From positions 399,501 to 463,500 of the forward strand of contig JAANDG010000036.1 in assembly GCA_036852015.1 (NCBI GenBank): a DNA stretch of 64,000 nt. The letters run 5' to 3'. Below, in pieces: positions 11,805 to 26,400 of this stretch. Made by a program: the position numbers and the translations under genes. The DNA comes from Pelodera strongyloides. Lineage: Eukaryota; Nematoda; Chromadorea; Rhabditida; Rhabditidae. Below the pieces are notes generated by a model. The model was not told where the DNA came from and ran no database searches. It worked only from the letters and a program-made list of their open reading frames with translations. Numbering within the stretch: the stretch's first letter is position 1; every line of letters starts with the position of its first letter.

Positions 11805-14800
11805 TAAGACAAGAAAAAAATCCACATGCCTATGCCTGTACGTTGGACATACGAATAATAATATGATAATATTGTTCCACGTGGGAAAATCGAAAATATG
11901 ACAACGAGACGTAGAGCCACATAGAGGGAGAGAAAGAGAGAGAAAGAGAGAAAGAGAGATAGAGAGAGAGATGCTTTGAAATATTGTATTGAACCACCCT
12001 TGAATAAAGGAGCACGCTCTTGTGGCGTAACAAATTCAGCTTTATTTACTTTCTTTTCTCATCGTGACGGCAATATTCCAGGTTATCCGAGTTGACGATA
12101 AAACGGGTGAAATCACGGTTATAGCCCCGCTGGACTACGAAACGCAAAAGAAATACGATATCGTAGCCATTCCAATTGGTGGAGGTGGGTTGAATATATG
12201 AACACTAATTTATTGTTTGTCTCAAAACTTTATTCGCTTACAACGTCTGCCTTCTAGGATGATACAGCTCAACGCGGCTAGAATATAATTTGCCATAAAT
12301 TCGTTCGGCATGCTGGAGATGTGGCGTAAATTGCACGTAGTAGCATGTGCTTACAAAAAAGAAATGCAAAGGACGCGCTCCCGTCATTTGCAGACTTATT
12401 ATATGCTAACGTGTGTTTATTATTGATATGGGCCGACTCCTTTTATTTATCTTCTTTCAGGTGATGGTATCCCTCTCAGTATTGAAGTTGAAGACGAGAA
12501 CGACAATGTGCCGATATTCAGTCAAGATTCCATCAGGGTACTGTAGATTTAGATTTCAGTATTTTTAACAATAAACTAAATCAACACTGAGCGTACTTAG
12601 CTCACTCGTCTGTTCCGGAAAACCAATAAAAAAACAAAATCAGGGGACCGCCCTCCGAAGGAAAATCTTGGTAAAATGGGTTGTAGATTAGCAAATTAGC
12701 AAACCCACGGCATAGGAATCAAAATTAACTATAACAACCAGGTTAACATTTGTGTGAAAACTGCTTCTGGCCTGGTGATTATGGGCCTGGCCTTACATTT
12801 TCACGTTGTTTGATAGATTTTCTTGCTTATTCGGCCAATTTCTTTGATTTTCAGCTGGAAATTTCGGAATTTGCGAAAGTTGGAGCCGAATTCCCTTTGC
12901 CAAGTGCTATAGACGCCGATGGACCAGCATTCGACGTGAAGCAATATCGGATAGCTCAAGTACGTATTACATAGATCCATTTTGTACTTTGTAAGAGCAA
13001 AAACACGCTTCAAGTATTGCTTATAAGGCGTGGGTGTTACCGAGTACGCTGCGAAAACGTACAGTCCGTTGATTTCCTGATTTTCCCCTACTTACAGCGA
13101 ATTTGTTCTTTTTTTCGCAATTGTCAATAGATTCGCATATTTGTATTGTTTCTTTATATGTTTGCCATTTTGATTAGTTTCCTATATTTGATAAGTATGT
13201 CCAAAATAAAGCTAGAGCGGTGTAGTAGGAAGTAGCAACACTAGACGGTCACGTATTATATGCAAAAGAATCGCAGTCATACCGCTTTAAAATTTCAGGG
13301 CAACGTCAACAACGTGTTCAAGCTCTCCTCGAAACGGATAAATAATGTTTTGTATGCTGATTTGGTTGTAAATGGAAAGTTGGACAGAGAATACAGGGAA
13401 CAATACGAATTGATTGTCGAGGCAGTGGATGGAGGCACACCACCCAAGTATGGTTTATTTGGTTTATTGTAGCAGATTTTTATTTATTTACCCCTTCCCT
13501 TCTTCCTTTCTCTTCCTCTCTCTCTTTCTCCCTCTCAAGCTCACTTTTCTATGTCTGTAAGTATGTTCGATTCTCTCTCTCACTTTCTGTCGAAATTCTA
13601 ATCTTTATCTCTGCAACACTATTACCCGCACAAAAGATGCCTCATAATTGCTTCATCATGCTTTTCATTTTAGCTTCAGTCATATTTTTTACTTTTCTAT
13701 ACGGTGTTGAATTTACGTTCGGACAGCATCCTTCTAATTAAAAAGGATCCACTCCTTTAGGAAAGGTGAAAGTTGTTTATAAAAATGGTTTGAAATTACT
13801 ACTACAATTACTACTACACTACTCTTATTCTTAGAACTTACTTCTGATTTCTGGAGTAGTCATCTCAAAGCATTTTATAACACCCGTATCACCGTTCCTG
13901 AAGAAGTGTACACGATTTCTATTAGAAGGATGCGCTTTTTGCCGTCCGAACATAAATTCAATTTTGGCGCTCGTGGTGACACCTAAGAAATATGGGTATT
14001 CATATTTGTATGGGGATATCTTCCCGCTTCTTACTACGGACAAGATCCTAAAGGGTTGTAGTTTAGAAATTTCCGGGACCTGATAAGTTTAAGCAGGGAG
14101 AGTTGCTGGGAATGATGCTCACTTTACATGAGTAATAAAAAAATAAGGCGTCATTATATGCTCTTTCTACCTTAGGCCAATTACCTTAGGCCAATTACCT
14201 TAGGCCAAAAAAGACCAATTACCTTAGGCCTGTGGAAATTTTTATTTTAGTATTGGCGAACTTCAAGTCTCCATTCTTATACTCGATGCCAACGATAACT
14301 CGCCTGTATTCTCAGAAAAGGTTATTTTTATAAATTGTTATAAATAAGTAATGTACAAATTTATTGCGCAACTAGACTCAGTTCATAACAAATAAAACGA
14401 AAGCTATATAATTTTTAAAGAGGTTCCAACACGTGATTTTGCAACTTCAGCGGCAATCCATTTATCATAAGTAAAGTTCTGAATTTGTGTGCTGCCCGTC
14501 TTCGCAAACACGTGTTATTCCGCTTTAAAATGTGCACTTTAGGCTTACCACGTTACTGTAGCACCGGATGTAGAGCAAGGAGTTCCACTGCTGCAAGTTA
14601 AAGCAACGGACAAAGATGCCGGACATAATGGACAAGTCACCTATCGGCTGGCTGAGGTGATAGTGATCATCATAATTGATATATCACGTTATCTATGCCT
14701 TATAAAGGTTTAGCAGCTATTCAGCAAATATAGATCTGTAGTCTATAGCACACTCTGCAAATTCAAGTGAACGACTTGGCATCCTAACTATGTGTAAACG

Positions 14801-15261
14801 TAGAGTTCCTTTCAAAAACAAACACTGCCATATAGAGGTTTTAAGTATTTCAAGAAATATTTGTTCAAGAAACATTCGCCAGTACATGTATGGATGTTCT
14901 TGTATTCCAATCAAAATCAAGAATTATCTGTCAATTAATCTAGACGCACACCGCCTCTTTGCACCTCTTCTCGGTGTCTGCAAATGGGGAGTTGTTCCGC
15001 GTCGCGCCGCAGCCGCTCCCGACTGGCGATCATGAGATAGTCGTCGTCGCCCTAGACCATGGAATTCCGCCGCAAGAGAGCAGCGTTATTGTGAGTTTTC
15101 GATTTTTGTTTTGTAGATATGTAGGTAATTATTATAATCATGATTGAACTTCGGTAGTTGAAAAGTGTCTTATGCTTCATGAAAGTTTTGCTTATTTGGC
15201 AAAATACGTCAGCAGCCTTCTCTCTCTTCCTCTTACTCTCACTCTCCACTTCTCACCCTCT

Positions 15262-15323
<62 letters not shown>

Positions 15324-17464
15324 CCACATTATTATATTTTAATTTTCCAGGTTACGATCTCAGTTGTCGGTTCGCATCCTTCCTCTCCAGCTCTCGACAT
15401 AATATGGTTGACAGAGAGAGGAGAGTGCAGACTGCCAGAGAATCAGACCCTCGGAAGCATTGTGGCACGAGTCAATGTCACCAATAATGAACTTGCGCAA
15501 GGGTGGGAAAATTGTTTAAGTTAAATTTACTCGGAAGATGGAGCCGGTGGCGTAGCGGTGGGCGCCATTGCTCACTACGTACGAATCGGGTTTCAATTCA
15601 AGACGTCGTGCGGATAGGCTTAGGCTTAGGCTTAGGGTAAAAACCTGGGAAGATTGCAGCGGGGACTAACTCTGTGATGCACTACTTCGGTCATGGTCCA
15701 TTTAAAGGTGTAGTTAGCTTGGAAATTAAAATATATATATATATATATTATTTTTCCAGAACCCTGGAATTGATCGGCTGTCCTTCACTTTGTCTCCGTC
15801 AAAGTCAGACTCAATCGGTATATTTGGTCATACTCTGTGGACTTCTCGACCGGGAAACTTCGGCCGAGTACCACATCAAGTTCAGGCTCAAGAAGGTGGG
15901 ATGATCGTTTTTGCCTATTTTACGTAATAATATGATTTATTGATAACCTAGCACAAAAAAATGCCGTCCTAGAAGAAAATTGTTTATTAGTGCTGGTTGT
16001 CGGTCAAAATAATATCGCAGATCTTAGTGACAAGTTGGTAGTGCCTGTCCGTGGGAATCTGCAGACATTACATAGCATAACATAACGTAACAGACCATCA
16101 AACAAAAAAATATATGAACAAAACAAATTTGCTTATCATCGTGATGAATTCAGGACAAAGACGTTGTCTTGGAGCATCCAACCGTCCTCACCATTGAGGA
16201 CGTGAACGACAACGCGCCGCGCTGGAACTATCACAACCTGCACATCACTCTGAATCGATCGATTGAGTATTCAGGTAAATAGTTATTGATTGGAATGGAT
16301 GCACGATTTTAGTTGTATACCCTAGTATAACGGGACGTGGTAGCGCTCATAGTGGTTAACATACTGTAGGTAAGCCAAAGAAGATTAGTACGATTCCGAC
16401 TCATCCTATTTCACTTTTTCAACAACAATAAAAAACATGACTTATTTGAACCGCGATATTTACATGTACTATAGTGATCCTAACTCCAAGCTTATAGACG
16501 ATCCAAATTTAAATTTGGCGGCAACGGATCTCGACTACGGTAGAAATGGCAGAATACAATATCGGTTAGAGGGAACGGACCTGATCGGTATCGATGAAGA
16601 CACCGGACGATTGCGATATATGACTGAGGTAACGTGCGTTGGCTATCAGTTATTAACATGATCCAATATACTCGCTATCAGGAGCACGGAGCAGGAGCTC
16701 TTGTGAGCATGACTCCCAAACAAAGAGGACTACACGCTAGTAAATTTTATGCGTTTTTGCAGCAGTTTCGTCCCGATGCGCATTACAATACCTCAAACGT
16801 GGGTAATTAAACCAGACGCACACACGCCGGATGGTCGGTTCAGTGCATTCTAGAGGCCGGATGGTCGGTTCAGTGCATTCTACTGTCAGCTCCTCATTTT
16901 CGGTTTTAAGATCCAATCGGATTATGATTTCAGCTTGATTGCTCGATTGGTTCGCAAATGAAGTTTGTCGTCCACGCAACTGATATGGGCGTTCCGCCGC
17001 AGACATCAAGTATCCAGGTAAAAATGATTATTCTACCAAAAAAAAAGTAAATTCTAATCGTTTTTCTACTACACTTGGCGCGGAATCGCTGGATCCTAGC
17101 TAGCTGTATAGCTGTTAAACATTACTAGACATGTAGCGGAGCACGCGAACAATTCTTTCCGCTGGCTAAAGAGCCAAATTCATGTTGTTGGCTAGAGTTT
17201 TCAGGCTTAGACTTAGGCTTAGGCTTAGGCTTAGGCTTAGGCTTAGGCTTAGGCTTCAGGCTACGCTTAGGCTTTGGCTTAGGCTTAGGCTTCACGTAAT
17301 ACATTAAAATATGAAGAAGGCAGATTGTAACATATTATCTTAACATATCACTCTAGGTTACCGCTGACATTATGGACTCTACCGGCCGTCCTCCCCAGTT
17401 TTCCCGGCCACTCTATAGTGAGAGAATTCGAGAAGATGCAGATGTGGGAACATGCCTTCTTCAG
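6289..17464 (+). CDS. cdh-1: Cadherin gene, exons 1-14 (signal peptide and first repeats)
   Basis: Exons: 6289-6528, 12082-12184, 12461-12537, 12855-12959, 13299-13447, 14251-14320, 14543-14656, 14944-15090, 15351-15502, 15760-15895, 16154-16274, 16498-16628, 16934-17017, 17357-17464 (579 residues). The ATG at 6289 is followed by a hydrophobic segment (YILFVLSLLDITV) ending near VEA-EG, a good signal peptide. The first repeat then begins with DTVTFRVPESVPVG. Clear calcium motifs are DENDNVPIF in exon 3, DANDNSPVF in exon 6, LDRETSAEY in exon 10 and DVNDNAPRW in exon 11. The third and fifth linkers are degenerate. For exon 12 the phase forces an AG at 16497 in weak context; the first AG downstream of the pyrimidine tract (about 16474) is out of phase. 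Apart from exon 12, acceptors are mostly TTTCAG or TTTTAG. Confidence 0.85.
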
Positions 17465-20400
17465 GTAAATTTTCATTTTATCTATTTATATTTTGGTGAT
17501 ATTCGGCCATTCATTACTGTTTATTTGTCATTGTCGTCAGTTATTTAACCAACTAGGTGGTTTTTGCAATCACTCATACTTTCTTTATATAGTACCTATT
17601 TTTTATCACATATGTCGTCTGATCTGTGTGCGTGGGTGCTTTTCTGTGCGTATCTATTTCAAGATCGTTTTTTTTTACAAAAATCAGTCATATACCACGT
17701 AATAGTTTATGTTTCTCGTGCCACAACGGTTAGTCATATCTCTCTCGCGCAGTATCTCATTACAGTTTGCTTCTAATTAGTCATGCACGCGCGAGCTAAT
17801 GAGCCGGCTGGTACCAACGGCCGTAGCGGCCATTTGTTTTAAGCGGAAATGGTACCTACCCTAACGGGGCTGTGAATTGGTACAGCTGCTTCCCCGGGTG
17901 GTTCTCACCGGAAGGAAAGATGCTCAATGTTTGTGTTATGTGAATGTTTACTTGTGCCCAACGGGAGACGCGCACTTGGTACCCTTAGGGGGGGGGGGGT
18001 GAGCATTGACAAACCGAAGTCAATATTTAGGGGAGAAATGGTAGCTAAACGGTTTGGGGACTAGCTTAAAATGGTACCTTAGTGTTTAAATGGTGGTTAG
18101 AGAAAATGGTATCTAATCGTTTGGGGACCAGCTTCAAATAACATTATCACTGTTCTTTCCAGAGTTGTGTGTACTGGTTCATCTGTCTGTTTAGTAAAAC
18201 TTAAATGGGTTCTCTTTGTGGGTATTGAATTATTTTCTTGTTTTGACATACATTTTTTACTCAAAATTATGAATACATTCTACTTTCGTAATATAGATAG
18301 TCAATGTTCAGCTTACCTAAGCGTTCTCTTCATAAAACTATTTCTAAAAGCCTCTTTACCCATCAAGGCGCCCTAATCTCTACTTATCGCATGATTGATC
18401 TGTCTAAGCCTCTGTGTTTACACTGCCATAGTCCGTGGTCATGACTTTAAGCCCATCGGGTTACCCTGTGACAGTAAGACAGTAACCCGCGCTTCATTGT
18501 CTATATCGGTCCGCCTCAAACCGACTCGATACTTGAAGAGGTCAACGCCACTTGAGTAAATAGCAATGTAGTATGATGGATTATGAAGTTTCAAGGATAG
18601 GCGTAGTATGGGAGGGGGGGAGGGGGTTGTCGGGACGTCGTCGTACTAGATTTAGCTACTGTTGAAGTTTTCGGAAGATGGGGTGAGGAGTGTTCGCTTA
18701 CGTTGAAAAACAAGTAAACTGTTTACGTTTTACTGTTTTCAAGATTCATTCTTGGGATATGTAGCTTCATTTTGCGTGTTATTTATTCATGGACTACAAC
18801 TTATATTAAGCACGCAGTTAACGTAACCCTAGACCTATATTCTTGAGTGAGATAACTTTCAAAGCTTTCAGTTTAAATTTTTAAACTCGAGGCCATTCAT
18901 TTTTGCCGGTGTCCGATTCCTGAGCATCAATCATTTCCGGACATTCGTATTCTTGCGCTAATGTGTGACAAATTGACTACTACGCCCGCAGGGAGACGAT
19001 AGAGGGATAGAGATGTCGTGTGGGGACAAATTTCAAACACAACATTGAAATATTCAAATTTCCACGATTGCGTGCGTGTTTAGTAAAGGGGGTGGGCATT
19101 TGTATAGTGTTTAGTTGCGAACATATTTTGAATAATATATATAAAAGTGTTTTACGTATTGGAGGGGTTAGCAGAAATTAAAATGATAACATGCAATTGA
19201 CTAAAAATATAGAGTATTAGCTGGAAATACTCCGATCGGCGCAGCGATACACATAACATACATTCCTTTTTGTTAGCTAACGGCTCTATTTGAAGAATTT
19301 GAAGCAGAGACACTACTGACATTACTGATGTTCTTCTAATAAGGCTAATACAAAAAAAATCTTTATTGAAAACAAAACCTATATCCTATATTATTTGGCG
19401 ACAATTACTTTCAAAATAATTACCAATTTTCACCGGGTTTGCGATATGTACATCAATAAAAGATGGGAGAATAATGAATAAAATAACAACTATTCTGCCA
19501 TGCAAAATATTACAACTACTAAACAACGCTGGCGAGTACCGAACCATGGTCGTGTTGCCACAACCTAGACCCTAACCGGTTACTCTATTTGGCAGAGCCT
19601 TTACGCTTAGCGGAGGCGCTCCTCTCTCTACCCTTGCTTGCAGGCCTGCCTCGGGCCGGGGAGGCTTTCTTAGCTGTAGCAGGCCTTGAAGCAGCTTCGT
19701 CCATGAGATCCAGCATGTCCACACCCTTTGATTTCTTCTTAGTCGAACCGGCCCGGTCGATTTTCATCTGAATCAAAATATAATAAAGGCATGTAGAAAA
19801 TATCAGAACATAGCAAGACTGGATTAACATTTTGTTTGTAAGTCTGTTTGGGACCGTAGTTATCTCAAGTCAGTTAAAAGTGTACAAAGTACAATCTTCC
19901 TGGTTACAAAAGTTTCGCCCTATCCAATCTGCGTCTCGCAGGTTTCCACAGTATGTGTCTTTGTCGCTGTAAATCTCCAGAGATTTCATGCTATCTCATC
20001 CGTGTCCTTGGAATTATTTTCGCACCTCCAACTCGCTTCCGCCTAATTAACCGTTATATGGCGATGTGTACGGAATAGAGGTGTTCCATGTACAAGGTGA
20101 AGGCAAAATGATGGAATAGGGGGACGGAAGGGAAAAAAGTGTTATGGCACATGGTTTGTGAAGCTGTGCAGGTCTGGACGTTTCCGAAAACGAATACATT
20201 CAGACGCACACAGCTAGCAGTTTTTCACATGAAACCGAAAACCGCCAGTTTATTAGTTTGTAGTTTATTCGAAGAGTTACGGTGATCTGCAACCTGAGAG
20301 TTTTATCTATGCTTATAACTTATGGATCCGGGAAACTAAAAAAAGATCAGAGGTACCTGTGAAGCTCTATATCAATTATCCGCTAATTAGGTAGCCACTA

Positions 20401-23400
20401 CTCAGCTAATTAGACTAATTGTTGATACTACAAGGGATGTTAGTCAGCGCCACGGGGATATAAATTCCATTAATCAAAACAAATAAGATTTGTGTTCACT
20501 TGTTACCACAATTTGACGGCTGCCCCAAAACAAATTCCGAAAATGAACAAATTACACCCTGGAGACATAGGGTCATCGTTAGTTGCATGGCGCAATATTT
20601 ATTTTATTTTGGCCAGAAATGGAAGCAAGGGAGCAAAAATAAACATATTATTTCGCGAGCACTGCTGAACGAATATAGTAGACGAGTTGAGTCGCTTATA
20701 TAAACTTTTCGGGAAAAAAAACAAGCTGAATTTCCTTCTGCGGTCAGGTATATTACGGTACGTTAATCACAAAAACTTTGTCAAACTCAGGGACCAGGCT
20801 AGTTACCGTAGATTGTCGAAGTTATATCTCCATGGACTTTTTCGACTAAATTAAATAAGGGCACTTGTATCGCTGCGCCGATCGGAGTACTTTTAGCTAA
20901 TACGCTATTTTTTAGTCAATTGCGTGTTATCATATTTAACCGCTCCATACGTAAAACACTTTTTTAGATATAGCCTTACCGTACTAAACTGCCCACCTCG
21001 GATATCGCCGTCTCCATGGACTTTTTCGACTTGCGCGCGTCAATATTTTTCACATTTTGTGCTTTTTGCGTTTCGGTCACGAATAATTGCTCTTCTTTGT
21101 CGTCTTTGAATAGCGACAAGTCGAATGTTCCAGAATTTTCGGCGTCCCTGAAGTTTGTAGTTTGAAGTTTGAAGTTTGGAGTTTGAAGTTTCAGTTATTT
21201 AAAGGGATGTACCGGCCCCATGGTGAAAAAATTGCCTAGAATTGAGTGGTGTTTGCTTATTGTTAGACCGTTAGACGAAGTACCAATAACATCAAGAATC
21301 TACTACGTTGAATTCTATAAATAATATACCTGTTTATCAAAGCTGACAGAAGTTTGAGCTCGTCACCTTGAGGCGCCTGTTCGTTTTTGTCCACAGCACC
21401 TCCGCCCTTTATTTGAAGCTAAAATGTGTTTTTCTATAGTCTTTATAATTTCTGAGTATAATCAAGGAAAATGGAATTTATGAAATGCTAACAGCTGATC
21501 AGTTAAAGGAGGAGGCTCACGAGAATGAAGTGCTCGAATGGTTTCCTTTTATCGAAAGATGATGTTATAAAGTTCCGAAAGACATGCTTTACAATGCAAA
21601 CGCTTTTAACTGGAAGGAGTAAATCAATATAAAACTATGAATTCTATCAAAATTTTAGATCGTAAAAAATAGTTTATTTCCATAGTGGGCATGCAAATTT
21701 TGTGCTGGCTTGCAAAATGACTTGTAAATTTGCATGTTTAGCTTTGAAGTTTACCTTGCATACGATAGGTTATTTTATTTGACTTCGAGTTCTTAGATTA
21801 ATTAATTCCTCCAAACTAAAGCGCTGAACCTTATAATACTTGTTTTTTGGAAGATAAACCCATTATCCTTCGATAAAAGGAAACTATTTGAGCACTTCAT
21901 CTCATGAGCCTCCTCCTTTAACTCATGGTTAGAACATGTGACTTTATCTGTAATATGGGGCACCAGAACATATTGATTTCCCAAGCTTATTGCAAGCTCG
22001 CAAGGTTTTACCAACAATAAGCTAAATATAACAATAACAATAAGCTAAATATAGTTCCTATTTGATAGCCAAATGCATGCTTATGTGTAGGTCCTACCGC
22101 CTGCATCGTCCGTCCCTTGTACATATTTACACCTAACGTCGTCGATCTTCCTTCCTCATCACCGAGATTTAGGTTTTCCTTAAAAATATAATTTAAGGAG
22201 TTATAACACGTGGTCTGCGTCTCACTGCTTTCAATGTGCTGCAAATTTCTGTCGTTACTGGGCACCTCCGGCACAAAATTCTAGTTGTCATATAACTACT
22301 TGTAGATACGTTTCTAAAGCTACGTGTTATATATCAATCATGTCAATATCAGTCATGGGTGTATTCACCCACATAGATCTCCCAACAGTAAGATCTTTTC
22401 GGCATATTGATTTTTGGAACATGGCCCACTAACTATGGCTATTGTGGTCTGCTAAGTGTTTGAGTCTTTAATTCCATAAACCAATGCGCTGAAAAAAAAC
22501 ATTAATCGTAATATGTATATGAATTACCTTGTCCGTATTCTGATACACGTAATTACTCTGTGCGGGAAATTGTGCCGTTTTTGACAGTTCACCATTTTCG
22601 TAATAGCGCACGGTGCCGGGAAATTCAAATTTCTGAAATTTTTTCGCTATTTAGGGGGTACTGACAAAGTGACAACTGCATAAATAGCATAAAACTACTT
22701 ATGTTTATACTGCGAAACATGTCGATGTTATCCGAACATCTATGCTATTTATGTTTTTACTGTTCACGTGCACTTGCACTGTTAATCACTGTATTCGTAG
22801 ATAGGGCATTTTCGGTACTCAGAAAGAGATTAATTACCTTTCCAATATATCCAGCCTCTCCTGGAAATAGCACAAATTGTCCAGTTTCTAGTTGAAGCTT
22901 TTCACGAAGTAGGAGAGACACTTTCACCTTGGCTTCCTGTAATACAAATAACATGCTCGAGGATTTTAGATGTCCTGTCCCATAACCTTTACCCTTTAAT
23001 ATGCCCTGAAAACAGGATTCACGCACCGTGATACACCATAACGTAGTATGCCTACAGACAGTACACCACGGTACGTGCCATTTCGAACACCTAAAGTGAT
23101 CAAGCACAGTACCTGAAAGAACGTGAGCAGGCAATTGCGTATCATGTGCATCTCCCACGCGGCGCAACTTCTGTAGGCGGACATCAGCTAAAGTAGGCGA
23201 TAATTATCTATCAGGCTAATTGCACAATCATTGATCCACTGAGCTACCGTAAGCATTCCTGAATAGAGAATAGTAGTCAAGTTATTATTTAAAGAAGCTC
23301 AGTATTGTGTATATGGATCAGTCTGGCATTTGACACACTTGGTGACATCACAGGTAATTAAACGTAACTTATACTCTGGGTTGCTATTCTTACTGTAATG

Positions 23401-26400
23401 ATGTATTGTTCTGCTGGCAATCGAGCAGCTAATGTTGAGCCAAACATCAAACAAATAGCTGGCTCATTGCCAGCAGACCAAGGTTTAGATTGAGGATGGT
23501 GTACGGTATCTGGGGTGGGTTTTAACAGAAACACCGTATTGTAGTGGGGGATAGTGTACAGTATCTTGGGTGGGTTATGCCTAGAAGTCTCATTCAAAGG
23601 GTGACGGGCACTAAAGTGGTGGCGCAGTGGTTTGCGGCTCTGACTTGAGGAGAACGAGTAAGTCGACTGGCGGGTTCGAATCCTTCGACAAGGAGTTGGG
23701 TTACAAATAAATATAATGAGCTTCGTCCAACCGACTCACATTATGATCAAACTACAGACTACAAGTAACTCCAGCACACCACAAACTGCATGTATCACGG
23801 CTCACCATGGCATGCGCGTTGTCGAGTAGGGGCACCAGTCCCTCGTCGTTGGGTAGAATCTCCCTAATCCCGTCCAAATGATTAACAGTGACTGTTAAAA
23901 GTTGCTCAGGTACCGCAATCATCACGAGTTGATACTTGAATGTCATCGTCATCAAATCGTACAGCTTGTCCATACTAAAAGAGTCTTGGATTACATATTG
24001 TAGTTGTTTGCTCTCTCTCTCTCTTTCTCTCACTCTCTCTCTCTCTCTCACACACACTCTCTCTGGAGTTTGCAAGTTTAGCATATAATTTCACATAATT
24101 GCAAGCTTAATTATTCTAATTGCTACTCTGTTCAGCGGGACATGGTCTCTCATCTTCATTTTAGGATATTGTACAGTAAGGACTTGGTATATTAAAAGGT
24201 TTTTGATTTGAACTACGGTTAGAGGTACTAAACGAGTGGGAACCGAAACCAGCTTCTTCAGATTCCCGGTCCACTTCCCGGTCCACTACGTTAACTTACT
24301 ACGCTACCGTCCCCACTGGGTTCTCAAGACCGCTGTGCGGTTACAGCCCTAAAGGTTCGACGCGCGCTCGCTGCCCCTCCGCACAACGCGCTTATGATTA
24401 ACTATCCATACGCAGTCTGCGCATCCACGAAAGTATGATAGACCTGAGCACTAAGAAATTTGTTCTTTATTTTATGACACAAGTAGTAGAGGACTATGAC
24501 CTTACTGTTCACTTATTAGCTAATTACATATTATTCATATATCTCCATATTTAATTACCTTGTCTCATTCAATCTCATAATACTCGAGTGCGCGAGTTTT
24601 TCAAAGAATTGCCGCATCGTCTTCTTGCTATGCAATTCTTGAGGCTTGAATAACTCGTCGAGAAACTTCTTGTTCAACATCGTGTAGATGATGTCCTGCA
24701 TGACTTTTTGCGCCTTCTCCTCGCCCACATTCTGGAACTGCACAAGTGATTTGCGTGCGGAACACAAGTTGTGTAATTGCTTGGGGAAACTAATTAGCCC
24801 ACTACCCTTATTGCTAGCTGTGTTTGCAATGTGCTTACAAGGGATCAACAGAGAACTAAATGCTGGGAATGTAATGATAAGATATGGCAAGAGAACGACG
24901 AAAATGCATGCATCTAACACCTTGCCGAACTATTTATTCCAGACGTCTAGCCAGAAACTGATAAAGGTTTTACTAACGCTCAGTATCGCGGTGCCATTTT
25001 GAATACTCACCTTCAACCTCTGCTCCAAAATGTACATCATCTCTCCGCCCATATTGATCAAGAGCAATGGCATGCATCGTTGTGTCATCTAGAAGAACAC
25101 CTTTTTAGCCCCTTCTTTAAAATAATATTTTTCTTTTGTGCTGGAAAATCAACTGTGAAAACCTCGAATAAACAACACGTATCAAATACAGATTCAAAGC
25201 GAAATAACAGCCGGTTTTTGAAACTCGTGGACAACTGAATTCTTACATATTTCTGCTAAGTTACTCGAATTTAGCTCGTTTTTTATTCCAATTTATTTTT
25301 ATTTTCATAAGCGGCATAAGAATGCTGGTCTACTCTATGTGTTTCAAAAACGGGCCGGTATTTCGCTTTAAGAAATAGAATATTTGCATCATTGCAAGGA
25401 AAGATAAAAAGCTATAGTGAAAACAGTTTGGCGCGAATAAGAACAAGGTCAAAACTATGGTCTTGATGTTTCGTGTGTCTCCGGTCTCAGGTGCGAGTAC
25501 CTAAGCAACAACACCAAAAAAAACATACAATTTGCGCTACTCAAGCCCGAACCACTAGTATTTAGAACAATGACCATGATATGATAAAGGACTAGAAAAA
25601 TATATATAACACGACACGATGAGCGTCGACTCTTCGGACTTTTCTTGTGTCACTGGCTTGTGATCCGAAAAAACTCCGCGGTAGTCAACTCCGTGAAAAT
25701 CAGTACAGCGGCGTCATAGTGTTATTAGATTACATATAAAATTAGAGAAAGAAGGATACTGTAATAAGGTACAAAACGATGAGCTCTCGACGGATGTTTC
25801 TTGTGTCTGCGGTTCGCGTTCGCGGTGACAATACATTTGCAAGCAATCATCGAATCTGCCAAAACAGGCGTCTCACTAGAACCAGTAGTGCTTATTATAA
25901 GACCTATGGTATTGTAAAAGCTGGGACAATATCTATAATGCGCAAGATGAGCTTCGAGTCGACGGATGTTTCTTGTGTCTGCGGCTTGAGGTGCGAGTGC
26001 CGGTGGCGTTTCTCTCTATCGCCATGGTAACAGAATGTTTCTCGAGGACCGCGGGGATGAGGTCCACCGAGGGCCCGCTTAGTCACAAACTGTACGGCGG
26101 CATTGGCCAGGTAGTTGCTAATTAGTGAAAGCAGGGTGGGGGGGGGGGGGGTGAAGGTTTTTGTACTTTGCTATTTGTAGTTTGTTGTCTTGAAGTCGGC
26201 CGGTGGAGATTTACATGAGTTCTGATTTTGAGTGCATTTATATTGAGTGCACATCAACGAATCGAATTCTGGGTATTTATGTGCTTCTCTTTTGCTTCTT
26301 ATCATAAAATGATCCTTACCTACTTTGAAATTACTAACTACTTTGCATTTCACCGATGAGGTGATGACTTCATTTTTTTTCTCTTTTTTTCCTACGAGTC

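Noticed and set aside
16437..16497. Using the first AG after the pyrimidine tract (about 16474) for cadherin exon 12
   Set aside because: It would require phase 2, but exon 11 ends in phase 1. The AG at 16497 keeps the frame, although its context is weak.
22757..23167. 136-residue uninterrupted minus-strand frame as a single-exon gene
   Set aside because: Only its C-proximal part (22838-22936) has OSCP1 similarity. The rest is intron read-through in a frame that differs from the neighbouring exon at 23113-23187.
23610..23695. Functional tRNA gene
   Set aside because: Boxes A and B are present but the acceptor and T stems do not pair, so it is recorded as a SINE or tRNA relic.
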